Shown in pieces: positions 31,477 through 39,328 of a stretch of 41,977 nucleotides of DNA (position 1 is the first letter of the stretch; every line of letters starts with the position of its first letter). The DNA is from Acidobacteriota bacterium (GTDB lineage: Bacteria > Acidobacteriota > Thermoanaerobaculia > Multivoradales > JAHZIX01): NCBI GenBank assembly GCA_034211275.1, contig JAXHTF010000038.1:1-41977 (forward strand). The letters run 5' to 3'. A program made the translations under genes and the position numbers. The notes under the pieces were generated by a model. The model saw nothing but the letters and a program-made list of their open reading frames with translations. It searched no databases and was not told where the DNA came from.

Positions 31477-34233
31477 ATGAGCGCCACCGAATCTTCTCCC
31501 TCGTCCTCCGTTTCCACCCCGGATCCCCACAAGCCCCTGCGGGACGACGTCCGATTGTTGGGCCGCCTGCTGGGGGAGACCCTCAAATCCCAGGAGGGCG
31601 AGGAGCTCTTCGAGGTGGTGGAGAAAATCCGCGCTCTATCGAAGGCGGCGCGGGCGGGGGAGGCGGAGCGCTTCGACGAGCTGACGGAGGTGCTCGCCGC
31701 CCTCGACCTCGACATTGCAGCACCGGTGGCCCGGGCCTTCGCCCAATTCCTGACCTTGGCGAATATCGCCGAGCAACACCATCGGGTGCGGCGGCGCCGG
31801 TTCTATCAGCGCCAGCCCGACGCCAGTCCCCAGCGGGGTTCCTGCGACGAGGCCTTCGGCCGCCTCATCGCCGCCGGGGTCGACCCCCAGGAGCTGCACC
31901 GGCAGGTGTGCGACATGGAGGTGGAGCTGGTGCTCACCGCCCACCCTACCGAGGTGGTGCGGCGCACGCTGCTGGCCAAATTCCAGCACATCGCCGAGCT
32001 GCTGGCCTACGGGGACCGGCCGGATCTGGCGCCGCGGGAGCGTCAGGAGATCGCCGAAGGCCTGCATCGGGAGATCCTGGCCATCTGGCAGACCGACGAG
32101 GTGCGCCACCGCCGGCCGACTCCGGAGGACGAGGTGCGGGGCGGTTTGGTGACCTTCGAACAGGTCCTGTGGGACGCGGTGCCGGACTATCTGCGAGAGC
32201 TCGATCGGGCGCTGGTGCAGCACACCGGCCAGTCGTTGCCGCGGGACGCCGCGCCGGTGCGCTTCGGCTCCTGGATGGGCGGCGACCGGGACGGCAACCC
32301 CAACGTCACCGTCGAGGTCACCCGCCGAGCGGTGTGGTTGGCCCGCTGGCAGGCGGCGGATCTCTTCGCCCAGGAGGTGGAGGATTTGCGGGTGGAGCTC
32401 TCCATGCGCTCCGGCTCGACGGAGCTGGAGACGAAGGCGAAGGATCTTTGGAACAAGGACGAGGAGCTGCGGGAGCCCTATCGGGTGGTGTTGCGCCAGG
32501 TGGTGGACCGGCTGCGGGCGACTCGGGAGACCATGGGCCGGCGTCTGGCGGGGCTCGATGCTCGGGACCAAGAGCCCGGCGAACCAGCGATCTACCACAC
32601 CAGCGACGAGCTGGCGGAGCCGCTGGAGCTGTGCCGGCGCTCGTTGATCGAAACCGGTTTGGAGGAGATCGCCGACGGCCGGCTGCTGGACATTCAGCGG
32701 CGCCTGGCGGTCTTCGGCCTCAGCCTGGTGCGCCTGGACATTCGCCAGCACGCCAGCGCCCACACCGACCTGCTGGACCGGGTGACGGAGCATCTGGGGC
32801 TGGGGTCCTACCGCTCCTGGGACGAAGAACGGCGGCTGGCCTTCCTGGTGGAGCAGCTGGAAGGGCGGCGGCCGCTGATCCCGCGCAAGCTCTTTCCAGA
32901 GGGGCCGTTGGATGACCCGGAGGACGAGCTCTCTCGGGAGGTGTGGAGGACTTATCAGGCCCTCCCCGGTATCGATCGCGAGGTCCTCGGCGCTTACGTC
33001 ATCTCCATGGCCCGTAGCGCCTCCGACGTGTTGGCGGTGCAGCTGCTGCAGCGGGAGGCGGGGATGGGCGAGCCGCTGCGGGTGGTGCCCCTCTTCGAGA
33101 CCCTGGACGATCTGGAGGCCGCCGGCGGCGTGATGCGGCAGCTATTCGAGCTGCCGGTGTACCGCCGCCAGGCCGGAGACCGGCAGGAGGTGATGATCGG
33201 CTACTCCGATTCCGCCAAGGACGCCGGCCGGCTGGCGGCGGCCTGGGCGCTCTACCGGGGCCAGGAGTCGCTGGTGCAGGCGGCGGAGGAGTCGGGAGTG
33301 GAGCTGACCCTCTTCCACGGCCGCGGCGGCACCGTCGGTCGCGGCGGCGGTCCTACCTACCTGGCGATCCAGAGCCAGCCGCCGGGCTCGGTGGCGGGGC
33401 GCCTGCGGGTCACCGAGCAGGGGGAGATGATTCAGGCCAAGTTCGGCCTCCCGGGCATCGCCCTGCGCACCCTGGAGGTCTACACCTCCGCCACCCTGGA
33501 GGCCACCCTACGGCCGCCGCGGCCGCCGGAGGAGCGCTGGTGCCAGGCCATGGACCGGCTGGCGGACAAGGCCTGTCAGGGCTACCGCGGCATCGTGCGG
33601 GAACATCCGGGCTTCGTGCGCTACTTCCGCACCGCCACTCCGGAGGTGGAGCTGGGAGAGCTCAACATCGGCAGCCGCCCGGCCCGGCGCCGGGGCGGCC
33701 AGGGCGGGGTGGAGAGCCTGCGGGCCATTCCCTGGGTCTTCGCCTGGACCCAGACTCGTCTGCTGCTGCCTTCGTGGCTGGGCACCGGCGACGGGTTGGC
33801 GGCGCTGGAGGGGGAGGACGGTCTGGCCCTGCTGCGGGAGATGTACCGCCAGTGGACCTTCTTCCGCTCGACCCTCGACTTGATTCAGATGGTGCTGGCC
33901 AAGGCCGAGCCGGGGATTGCGGCCTACTACGACCAGCTCTTGGTGCCGGAGGACCTGCGGCCCCTGGGCGAGGAGCTGCGGGAGCGCCTGAGCAAGACCA
34001 CCGAGCGGTTGTTGGCGGTCACCGGGCCGGAGGGTGGCGGTGGCCAGCTGCTCGCCGACAACGCCGTGCTGCGGCGCTCCATCGCGGTGCGCAATCCCTA
34101 CGTCGACCCCATCAACGTGGTGCAGGCGGAGCTGCTGCGGCGGCTGCGGGGCCCGCAGCCGGAGCCGGCGGCCCACGAGGCCTTCCTCACCACCGTCAAC
34201 GGCATCGCCGCCGGCATGCGCAACACCGGTTGA
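31477..34233 (+). CDS. ppc: Phosphoenolpyruvate carboxylase
   Basis: Carboxylates phosphoenolpyruvate with bicarbonate to oxaloacetate, an anaplerotic reaction in the cytoplasm. The 918 residues carry both family signatures: VLTAHPTEVVRRTLLAKF with His156, and VMIGYSDSAKDAG with Lys581. The glycine loop FHGRGGTVGRGGGP, the QGEMIQAKFG segment and the invariant C-terminus NGIAAGMRNTG are also present, so the gene is complete. The ATG at 31477 follows TAGGAGCTC, a good ribosome site at short spacing. It stands behind the MITE-like element and converges with the Ycf45-type gene; the two stop codons share a hairpin. Confidence 0.98.
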   Translation: MSATESSPSSSVSTPDPHKPLRDDVRLLGRLLGETLKSQEGEELFEVVEKIRALSKAARAGEAERFDELTEVLAALDLDIAAPVARAFAQFLTLANIAEQHHRVRRRRFYQRQPDASPQRGSCDEAFGRLIAAGVDPQELHRQVCDMEVELVLTAHPTEVVRRTLLAKFQHIAELLAYGDRPDLAPRERQEIAEGLHREILAIWQTDEVRHRRPTPEDEVRGGLVTFEQVLWDAVPDYLRELDRALVQHTGQSLPRDAAPVRFGSWMGGDRDGNPNVTVEVTRRAVWLARWQAADLFAQEVEDLRVELSMRSGSTELETKAKDLWNKDEELREPYRVVLRQVVDRLRATRETMGRRLAGLDARDQEPGEPAIYHTSDELAEPLELCRRSLIETGLEEIADGRLLDIQRRLAVFGLSLVRLDIRQHASAHTDLLDRVTEHLGLGSYRSWDEERRLAFLVEQLEGRRPLIPRKLFPEGPLDDPEDELSREVWRTYQALPGIDREVLGAYVISMARSASDVLAVQLLQREAGMGEPLRVVPLFETLDDLEAAGGVMRQLFELPVYRRQAGDRQEVMIGYSDSAKDAGRLAAAWALYRGQESLVQAAEESGVELTLFHGRGGTVGRGGGPTYLAIQSQPPGSVAGRLRVTEQGEMIQAKFGLPGIALRTLEVYTSATLEATLRPPRPPEERWCQAMDRLADKACQGYRGIVREHPGFVRYFRTATPEVELGELNIGSRPARRRGGQGGVESLRAIPWVFAWTQTRLLLPSWLGTGDGLAALEGEDGLALLREMYRQWTFFRSTLDLIQMVLAKAEPGIAAYYDQLLVPEDLRPLGEELRERLSKTTERLLAVTGPEGGGGQLLADNAVLRRSIAVRNPYVDPINVVQAELLRRLRGPQPEPAAHEAFLTTVNGIAAGMRNTG

Positions 34234-34250
34234 GGGATCCGGTCCCTCAA
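34230..34250. terminator. Shared hairpin formed by two convergent stop codons
   Basis: TTGAGGGA (34230-34237) and TCCCTCAA (34243-34250) form a perfect 8-bp stem with a 5-base loop. The left arm contains the ppc stop (TGA, 34231-34233) and the right arm the stop of the minus-strand gene (34247-34249). There is no T-run, so it is a possible bidirectional terminator. Confidence 0.45.
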
Positions 34251-35767
34251 TCCGGGTAGATCACCACCCGCCGGTAGGGCTCCCGGCCCTTGCTGTCGGA
34301 GGCCAGGCCGGCGTCGTGGACCATCTCGTGCTGGAGGCGGCGGAGGTTGGGGTCCTGGGGCTGTAGCTCCACCGGGTGGCCGCTGCCCATGACCTCGGCG
34401 ATGCCCCGCTCCGCCTGCTGCAGCGCCACCTCGTGCTCGACGGCGAAGTCCTGGACGTCGAATTCGTCGCGCAGGAAGTTCTCCATCTGCTTCACCGTGT
34501 TGCTCTTGATCACCGCCAGCCGCACGCCGCGCATCTGGGCGTCCCGGAGGCGGTTGGGCTGGCGCCGTTCCTGGGACTTGAGGGTGAGAATCAAATCCGC
34601 CTCCCGCAGCAGGTCCACCAGCCGCACCGGCACCTTGAGGTCCCGCACCGCCCGCTGCAATTTGCCGCGGCTCACGGCGTAGGGGAAGATGCGCAGCCGC
34701 TTGGGCTTGCGCACGGCGCCGTTCTCGTGGATCTGCAGCAGGGGAGCTTCGTCGGCCATGGTCTCCTGGATCTCCACGTCGCCGGACTCGCCGCGGGTGC
34801 GCACCTGGGGGCGTAGGATGTTGCCCCGCAGCATGCGGTCTACCACCTCCGCCACGTCTTTGTGCACCGCCAGCTGATCCTGGTCCTGGATCTCCACGAC
34901 GATGTCGAAGGTGGGCGGCGCCTTGCGCTCCAATACCGTCTTCTGGGTGCTGCGGCGGCGCGCCTCTTCGTCCGACAGGGTGACGGCGTGGATGCCTCCC
35001 ACCAGATCCGAGAGGGTGGGGTTCTGCAGCAGGTTCTCCAGGCTGTTGCCGTGGGCGGTGGCGATGAGCTGGACGCCGCGCTCGGCGATGGTGCGGGCCG
35101 CCAGGGCCTCCGCTTCGGCGCCGATCTCGTCGATGACGATGACCTCCGGCATGTGGTTTTCCACCGCCTCGATCATCACCGCGTGCTGGCGATCCGGGGA
35201 CGGCACCTGCATTCTCCGGGCGCGGCCGATGCCCGGGTGGGGCACGTCGCCGTCGCCGGCGATCTCGTTGGAGGTGTCTACCACCACCACCCGTTTGTTG
35301 AGGTCGTCCGCCAGCACCCGCGCCGCCTCCCGCAGCAGGGTGGTCTTGCCCACCCCGGGACGGCCCAGGAGCAGGATCGAGCGGCCGGCCTCGATGACGT
35401 CGCGAACGATGTCCACCGTCCCCACCACCGCCCGGCCCACCCGGCAGGTGAGCCCTACGACATCCCCCACCCGGTTGCGGATGGCGGAGATGCGGTGCAG
35501 CGTGCGCTCGATACCGGCGCGGTTGTCTTTGCCGAAGGAGCCCACCCGCTCCACCACGTAGCCGAGGTCCTGGCGGGTCACCGCCTCGCCGCTGAGGTCC
35601 ACCACCCGCTCTGGAAAACGGGCCTCGGGAATGCGCCCTAGGTCGAGGATCACCTCGATGAGCAGATCCTGTCCGGCCTCCGTTTCGAGGGTCGCGCGCA
35701 TCCCCGGCGGCATCACCTTCAACAGCAGATCCAGGTCGTCGGCGAGGGCTGGGTTGGGCTGGGTCAA
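34247..35767 (-). CDS. Ycf45-type AAA ATPase with C-terminal R3H domain
   Basis: A cytoplasmic P-loop ATPase related to SpoIIIAA and plastid/cyanobacterial Ycf45, with nucleic-acid binding implied by an R3H motif. The 506 residues have an N-terminal helical domain (1-115), Walker A GRPGVGKT (135-142), VVVDTSNEIAG (160-170), Walker B VIVIDEIG (209-216) and the conserved TAHGNSLENL. A middle domain follows, and near the end RRLQH (476-480) with KGREPYRRVVIYP, the R3H signature. The start is TTG at 35767 with GGAGGT seven bases upstream. It is divergent from the SLC13 gene. The biological role of this family in bacteria is not settled. Confidence 0.92.
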   Translation of the reverse strand: MTQPNPALADDLDLLLKVMPPGMRATLETEAGQDLLIEVILDLGRIPEARFPERVVDLSGEAVTRQDLGYVVERVGSFGKDNRAGIERTLHRISAIRNRVGDVVGLTCRVGRAVVGTVDIVRDVIEAGRSILLLGRPGVGKTTLLREAARVLADDLNKRVVVVDTSNEIAGDGDVPHPGIGRARRMQVPSPDRQHAVMIEAVENHMPEVIVIDEIGAEAEALAARTIAERGVQLIATAHGNSLENLLQNPTLSDLVGGIHAVTLSDEEARRRSTQKTVLERKAPPTFDIVVEIQDQDQLAVHKDVAEVVDRMLRGNILRPQVRTRGESGDVEIQETMADEAPLLQIHENGAVRKPKRLRIFPYAVSRGKLQRAVRDLKVPVRLVDLLREADLILTLKSQERRQPNRLRDAQMRGVRLAVIKSNTVKQMENFLRDEFDVQDFAVEHEVALQQAERGIAEVMGSGHPVELQPQDPNLRRLQHEMVHDAGLASDSKGREPYRRVVIYPD

Positions 35768-35931
35768 GCGGTACCTCCCATGGGTCGAGAATGTTTTCCC
35801 GTTGAATCGAGTTTAGCCGGCTTTGACTTCCGAGCAATGCTCCCCGCAAGGCGAGGGGTGGGATTTCCGGCCAGGGGCGGCGCGCACCCCTGGCGGCGGC
35901 GGCGACGCCGGGGTAGGATCCAGGGCCAGAG

Positions 35932-38262
35932 ATGGAAATCGCATTCCTGTTCGCGCTGCTGGCGGGGATGGTCTACCTCTTCTTGACCGAGAAGATCCCG
36001 GTGGACCTGACCGCCTTTTTGGGCCTGGTGGTGCTGATCTTCGGCGGCTACCTGGAGGCCGGTGACGCCTTTACCGGCTTTGCCTCGCCGGCGGTGATCA
36101 CCATGCTCTCGGTGTTCATCATCAGCGCCGCGCTGCTCAAGACGGGGATCGCCGACTTCATGGGCGGGCGCATCCACGCTTTGGTGGGGAGCCGGGAAGT
36201 GCCCCTCATCGTCACCCTGATGATCGCCGCCGGCGTGTTGTCGGCGTTCATGAACAATATCGCCGCTACGGCGGTGCTGATGCCGGCGGTGGCGGCGGTG
36301 GCCCAGAAGGCCAATCTGCCGCCGTCTCGACTGTTTATGCCCCTGGCCTTCGGTGCCATTCTCGGCGGTACCACCACCCTGGTGGGCACGCCTCCCAACA
36401 TCCTCGCCGGCGAGCTGCTGCGGGAGCGGGAGATGGAGCCCTTCCAACTCTTCGACTTCACCCCGGTGGGGTTGGTGCTGCTGGGGGTCGGGACCCTGTT
36501 CATGGCCACCATCGGCCGCCGCATGCTGCCCAGCCACGCGCCCCACGCCGGCCGCGGCGGCGGCATCGACGACCTGCGCCGCCTCTACCAGCTGGACAAC
36601 CGGCTCTTTTCCCTGCGCATCCCCCAATCCTCCCACCTCGACGGCACCACCTTGGAGGAGTCGCGGCTGGGACTGACGTTGGGGATCAAAGTGCTGTCCA
36701 TCGTCCGCGGCCACCATCGGGAGCTGGCGCCGCCGGCCACCACCCGGCTCAAAGGCGGTGATCTGCTGCTGGTGCAGGGCAGCCGGGACGATGTGGAGGA
36801 GCTGCTGCGGGTCCAGGGGGTGGAGGTGGAGCGCGCCGAGGCAGCGGATCTGCCGCCGGTCTCCGGAGGCTTCGGCGGCATCCGGGCGCGGCTGGAGGAG
36901 GGCTCGGAGCTGGTGGGCCGGAGCCTGCGGGATCTGGACTTCCGCGAGCGCTTCGGGCTGGTGGTGGTGGGGGTGCGTCGGGGCGGCGAAATCCGACGGG
37001 AGAATCTCGCCGGCGAGGTGCTCCAGGCCGGCGACGTGATCTTCGCCCTGGGCTCCCGAGAGCATCTCGAGACGCTCCGCCGGCTGCCGGATTTCGATGT
37101 TCGGGAAACCGGTTTCTCGGCGGTGCAGCAGCTGCAGGACAAGCTTTTCGCCATCCGCGTGCCGGCGGCCTCCCAGCTCGCCGGCCAGCGGCTGGAAGAC
37201 ACCGGTCTCAGCGAGCTGGCGGGGGTCACCATCGGCGGCATCATCCGCGGTGGCGAGACTCTGCCCGCCCCCGGCGCCGAGGACCGCATTCTGGCCGGTG
37301 ACCAGCTGCTGGTGGCGGGCGAGCCGCTGCGCATCGTCGACCTGCTGGAGATGGGCCGGTTGGAGCTCGAGGCGCCGGAGCCCGGCACCGAGATCGAGTC
37401 GGAGGCGGTGGGAGTGGTGGAGGCCGCCCTGGCGCCGCGCTCCTCGGCGGTGGGCAAGACTCTGCGGGAGCTGGATTTCCGGCGCAAACAAGGGCTGCTG
37501 GCGCTGGTGCTGTGGAGGGGCGGCCAGCTGAACTACTCGGATCTGGCGGATATTCCCTTGCACCTGGGAGATGCCCTATTGCTCCAAGGTCCGCGGGAGC
37601 GCATCGCCAAGCTGGCGGCGGATCCGGACTTCGTGGTCTTGACCCAGCAGCCGGTGCCCCGCCGTTCGAGCAAAGCTCCCTTCGCCCTCGGCGGCCTGCT
37701 GCTGATGGTGGCGCTGGTGGTGGCGGGGATTCAGCCGATTCATGTCGCCGCCTTCACCGCCGCATCCCTGGTGGTGCTCTCCGGAGCCTTGACTATGGAG
37801 GAAGCCTATCGCGCCATCGAATGGCGGGCCATCTTCCTGGTGGCGGCGGTATTGCCCGTGGGCATCGCCATGGAGCGCACCGGCGCCGCTCTGTTGATGG
37901 CGGATTCGGTGACCTCCGTCGCAGGCTCCCTGGGGCCCTATGCGGTGCTGGCTTCGCTGGTGGTGCTGGCCAGCGTGCTCAGCCAGGGGCTGGACGGCGC
38001 GCCGGCGGTGGTGCTGCTGACACCGGTGGTGCTGCAGGCGGCGGAGACCTTGGGCCTGAGCCCCTATCCGCTGATGATGGGCATCAGCCTGGCCGCTTCG
38101 GCGGCCTTCATGACGCCCTTCAGTCACAAGGCCAACCTCTTGGTGATGGGTGCCGGCGGCTACCATTCGAAGGACTATCTGCGGGTGGGAAGCCCGTTGA
38201 CCATCGTTCTGCTGGCGTTGATGGTGTTGATGATTCCCATCTTCTTCCCGTTCCATCCTTGA
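35932..38262 (+). CDS. SLC13/DASS-type anion symporter with four TrkA-C-like domains
   Basis: An inner-membrane sodium-coupled or proton-coupled anion (sulfate or dicarboxylate) transporter. The 776 residues divide into an N-terminal bundle (about 1-210, with FMNNIAATAVLMP and GGTTTLVGTPPNIL, the paired hairpin motifs of the family) and a large cytoplasmic insert (about 215-585). The C-terminal bundle (about 590-776) repeats the hairpin motif as MTPFSHKANLLVMGAGGY. The insert contains four successive TrkA-C-like units, beginning near LFSLRIPQSSHL, IRARLEEGSELVG, LFAIRVPAASQLAG and VEAALAPRSSAVG. Two such domains are the usual number. The ATG at 35932 has only a weak ribosome site. Confidence 0.92.
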   Translation: MEIAFLFALLAGMVYLFLTEKIPVDLTAFLGLVVLIFGGYLEAGDAFTGFASPAVITMLSVFIISAALLKTGIADFMGGRIHALVGSREVPLIVTLMIAAGVLSAFMNNIAATAVLMPAVAAVAQKANLPPSRLFMPLAFGAILGGTTTLVGTPPNILAGELLREREMEPFQLFDFTPVGLVLLGVGTLFMATIGRRMLPSHAPHAGRGGGIDDLRRLYQLDNRLFSLRIPQSSHLDGTTLEESRLGLTLGIKVLSIVRGHHRELAPPATTRLKGGDLLLVQGSRDDVEELLRVQGVEVERAEAADLPPVSGGFGGIRARLEEGSELVGRSLRDLDFRERFGLVVVGVRRGGEIRRENLAGEVLQAGDVIFALGSREHLETLRRLPDFDVRETGFSAVQQLQDKLFAIRVPAASQLAGQRLEDTGLSELAGVTIGGIIRGGETLPAPGAEDRILAGDQLLVAGEPLRIVDLLEMGRLELEAPEPGTEIESEAVGVVEAALAPRSSAVGKTLRELDFRRKQGLLALVLWRGGQLNYSDLADIPLHLGDALLLQGPRERIAKLAADPDFVVLTQQPVPRRSSKAPFALGGLLLMVALVVAGIQPIHVAAFTAASLVVLSGALTMEEAYRAIEWRAIFLVAAVLPVGIAMERTGAALLMADSVTSVAGSLGPYAVLASLVVLASVLSQGLDGAPAVVLLTPVVLQAAETLGLSPYPLMMGISLAASAAFMTPFSHKANLLVMGAGGYHSKDYLRVGSPLTIVLLALMVLMIPIFFPFHP

Positions 38263-38272
38263 TCGCCTTTTC

Positions 38273-38308
38273 GGCAGGTCCCGCGGCAGGTCCCGCGGCA
38301 GGTCCCGT
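38273..38308. repeat. Three tandem 12-bp units (GGCAGGTCCCGC)
   Basis: GGCAGGTCCCGC occurs at 38273-38284 and 38285-38296, with a third copy at 38297-38308 ending in T instead of C. It lies in the 108-base convergent gap between the SLC13 and NTF2-like genes. Confidence 0.93.
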
Positions 38309-38370
38309 AGCAGCTTCTGAGGCGGCGTCGTGACGCTTCGGATCCTTCTCTCGAGGTTGGCTCACCGCTC

Positions 38371-38886
38371 TCAGGAGGCGGTGGCGGAGGTCTCCACCGC
38401 TTCCCCGAATCCGGCCTCTTGGTGCTTGCTCATGTAGGCCTTGAGCCCGCGGGCGGCCTGACGCCGGATGGCGTTCTGCACCAGCGGCGTCCAGCCCAAC
38501 AGCCGGCCCTTGAGGCCTAGGGCCTGACTCGCCCAGCGCCATAGATCGAAGCTGTCTCGATGGGCCACGATGCGGCCGTCCTCGAACGTGAAGCAGGCGT
38601 AGATGGAGTTGTGCACGGGGCGGCCGGTGGGGGAGAAGGTGTAGCGTGCCTGCCAGTGGGCGCGGCCGGAAGTCTCGTTGGCTTCGATCCCTTCGAATTC
38701 GATCTCCAGGTCCTTGCCGCGCTCGCACAGCATGTACCACATGGCCCGTGCTTCGGGGCCCTGGAGATGGGGAAAGACATTGTCCGAGAATTCCACTTGG
38801 GGGTGGTAGCAGGCCACCATGCCACTGGCGTTCCGCTGTTGGAAGCTACGGTAGAAGGACTCGATCAGACGGGCGTTGGCATGCAT
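38371..38886 (-). CDS. NTF2-like / SnoaL-type protein
   Basis: A 171-residue cytoplasmic protein with the NTF2-like cone fold signature. It starts with the helix LIESFYRSFQQRNASGMVACYHP, here seen as LIESFYRSFQQRN then MVACYHPQVEFSDNVFP. Strands ARYTFSPTGRPVHNSIYACF and the final DGRIVAHRDSFDLWRW complete the fold, with a helical extension after about residue 115. Relatives include SnoaL-like cyclases, isomerases and many proteins of unknown function; no catalytic residue set can be fixed here. The ATG at 38886 has GGAG seven bases upstream. It converges with the SLC13 gene and diverges from the carboxypeptidase gene. Confidence 0.88.
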   Translation of the reverse strand: MHANARLIESFYRSFQQRNASGMVACYHPQVEFSDNVFPHLQGPEARAMWYMLCERGKDLEIEFEGIEANETSGRAHWQARYTFSPTGRPVHNSIYACFTFEDGRIVAHRDSFDLWRWASQALGLKGRLLGWTPLVQNAIRRQAARGLKAYMSKHQEAGFGEAVETSATAS

Positions 38887-39317
38887 GGACGACTCCGTGT
38901 CGGAATGACTTTTGATCTGAGGATCATATCGATTCTATGGGATCATCGGTCGACGGGGCCCGCCAGGGCGTCCTGAGGGCCGGGGGGATCCGTAGATACC
39001 GCCGCCTGCAACCCGCGAAACGTTTTCTCGTACCTCATAGGTTCCTGGAGCTTGCGGAGGGATTCTTGCGGATTGATGCTCCTACTCTTGTCGTTGGGTG
39101 CCTCATCAGAAGGGGCGGTATCGGATCGGGCGCTGCCGGGGATACCGATCTTGAGAGTGTACTCCCGGCGGCGGCGAAGCTGGCGCGCGTGGAGTGAGCT
39201 CTTGGTGGCATTTCTGTCACGGTTCGGACACCGCGATAGGATTTGCGGCTCTGCCCTTGGAAGAACGATGGGGCTGATTCGATGGCGAGAGGTTGGAACG
39301 ACGATGAGATTCAGACG
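38887..39317. other. Divergent intergenic region before the M14 carboxypeptidase
   Basis: About 430 bases. A plus-strand frame from a TTG at 39052 reads like a short signal peptide but turns Arg-rich and overlaps the next start; it was not accepted. Another frame (38937-39197) has no ribosome site or domain. TATGAT read on the minus strand near 38925 could be the -10 of the NTF2-like gene, without a matching -35. A 14-base tandem duplication lies at the right edge. Confidence 0.55.
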
Positions 39318-39328
39318 ATGAGATTCAA
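39301..39328 (+). repeat. 14-base tandem duplication at the carboxypeptidase start
   Basis: ACGATGAGATTCAG (39301-39314) is followed by ACGATGAGATTCAA (39315-39328). Each copy carries an ATG in a different frame: the first (39304) gives a five-codon frame, MRFRR, whose stop TGA overlaps the second ATG (39318) as ATGA. Confidence 0.9.

Noticed and set aside
38937-39197. 86-codon plus-strand frame in the divergent gap
   Set aside because: No ribosome site, no domain, and coding-like composition is explained by general GC richness.
39052-39321. Plus-strand frame with a signal-peptide-like start before the carboxypeptidase
   Set aside because: TTG start without a ribosome site, becomes Arg-rich at once, and overlaps the accepted downstream start.
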